Shown: in pieces, positions 63,101-64,000 of the stretch | Numbering within the stretch: position 1 is the first letter of the stretch | How the letters are laid out: each line of letters starts with the position of its first letter | NCBI RefSeq assembly: GCF_021155765.1 | Contig: NC_060106.1 | Coordinates: forward strand, 10,423,501 to 10,487,500 | Length of the DNA: 64,000 nucleotides | Direction of reading: 5' to 3' | Source of the DNA: Diprion similis | Taxonomy: Eukaryota > Arthropoda > Insecta > Hymenoptera > Diprionidae | Program-made: the position numbers and the translations under genes | The notes under the pieces: model-generated | What the model was told of the DNA's origin: nothing | Databases searched by the model: none | Seen by the model: the letters and a program-made list of their open reading frames with translations, nothing else

Positions 63101-64000
63101 AGGGGTTAACCTTCCTTTTTTGGTCATTTTTGGAGCCGAGAATTTTTCGTCTCGGAATCGATTTGTATGACCCTTACTAGACTAATTGGGTGCCCAGGAA
63201 CTCAGAAAACGCAAGAAAAAAAGCGTAGGACCAACAGCAGAGAAATTACGACGCAAATACCAGCAGCAGAAAAATTGAGAAAATACGTCTTCCGTTTTTT
63301 GGCTGTAACTTTTGATCCGTTGCTCGCAGCGCATTCGGATTGCGATCAATCGATTTCTCTCGCAAAATTACGTCGGAATAGTGCCTGAAAGAATTTATTG
63401 CAGCACTTTTCAGAATCGTCGAAATTTTCGCAAAAAATCCAAAGGGGTTAACCTTCCTTTTTTGGTCATTTTTGGAGCCGAGAATTTTTCGTCTCGGAAT
63501 CGATTTGTATGACCCTTACTAGACTAATTGGGTGCCCAGGAACTCAGAAAACGCAAGAAAAAAAGCGTAGGACCAACAGCAGAGAAATTACGACGCAAAT
63601 ACCAGCAGCAGAAAAATTGAGAAAATACGTCTTCCGTTTTTTGGCTGTAACTTTTGATCCGTTGCTCGCAGCGCATTCGTACTGCGATCAATCGATTTCT
63701 CTCGCAAAATTACGTCGGAATAGTGCCTGAAAGAATTTATTGCAGCACTTTTCAGAATCGTCGAAATTTTCGCAAAAAATCCAAAGGGGTTAACCTTCCT
63801 TTTTTGGTCATTTTTGGAGCCGAGAATTTTTCGTCTCGGAATCGATTTCTATGACCCTTACTAGACTAATTGGGTGCCCAGGAACTCAGAAAACGCAAGA
63901 AAAAAAGCGTAGGACCAACAGCAGAGAAATTACGACGCAAATACCAGCAGCAGAAAAATTGAGAAAATACGTCTTCCGTTTTTTGGCTGTAACTTTTGAT
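57131..64000 (+). repeat. 342-bp tandem satellite array, at least 20 units, open at the window end
   Basis: Direct tandem units of exactly 342 bp; the ATGACCCTTACTAGACTAAT landmark recurs at 57353, 57695, 58037 and so on to 63851. Units from about 57300 on are nearly identical, differing by a few recurrent substitutions (AGCGG/AGCAG, CGTCGG/CGTCGA, TTGTATG/TTCTATG, TCGGACT/TCGTACT/TCGGATT). There are no indels between the regularly spaced landmarks. Because 342 is a multiple of three, the same two overlapping frames (66 and 73 codons) recur in every unit. I treat them as non-coding. The array continues beyond the window. Confidence 0.97.

Noticed and set aside
57353..64000. Chain of 66- and 73-codon proteins in the array
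   Set aside because: They recur because 342 is divisible by three. Variation is mostly amino-acid-changing, and no known domain is visible.
57131..64000. CRISPR-like array
   Set aside because: Units are contiguous 342-bp tandem copies without unique spacers, in a eukaryotic genome.

Overview
This is a eukaryotic nuclear window: AT-rich, with spliced genes, GT/AG introns up to about 12 kb, microsatellites, inverted-repeat elements and a large satellite array. The encoded proteins are animal, and the Bicaudal-C protein looks like insect BicC from its N-terminal conserved block to its C-terminal glycine/alanine-rich tail. The intron sizes and repeat types suggest an insect, perhaps a hymenopteran; that placement is inference, because no ribosomal or mitochondrial marker is present.

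Layout. 1-2652 is AT-rich flank with a TTTC microsatellite and one inverted-repeat element. 2683-38966 (+) is a complete-looking Bicaudal-C gene: 14 coding exons, about 873 residues, KH domains and a C-terminal SAM domain. Its large introns 1-4 hold several mobile-element remnants (3774-4968, 8418-8649, 12607-12890, 15415-15926, about 27360-28090), two possible internal promoters (about 18.6-18.8 kb and 20.64 kb) and two unassigned exon-like segments (21186-21336 and 24361-24514). 38967-45044 is the convergent gap between BicC and the next gene, with an unusual hairpin at 43758-43829. 45045-50947 (-) is a SPEF2/KPL2 homologue, mostly one 5-kb exon. 51952-53020 (+) is an NME6-type nucleoside diphosphate kinase that shares a 1-kb divergent promoter region with SPEF2. 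53827-55723 (-) is an enkurin-domain protein resembling ENKD1. 56004-56150 (+) is a short signal-peptide ORF or first exon. From about 57.0 kb to the window end there is a 342-bp tandem satellite with local higher-order structure.

How the genes relate. SPEF2 and ENKD1 are cilium/axoneme or microtubule proteins in other animals, vertebrate Bicc1 is tied to ciliopathy phenotypes, and NME6 is a mitochondrial NDPK. The grouping may be chance. The SPEF2/NME6 pair is head-to-head and the NME6/ENKD1 pair is tail-to-tail.

All exon boundaries were worked out by hand from splice consensus and frame continuity. Every assigned coding exon of the four main genes joins in frame. Statements about families rest on remembered family sequence features, not on a database search.
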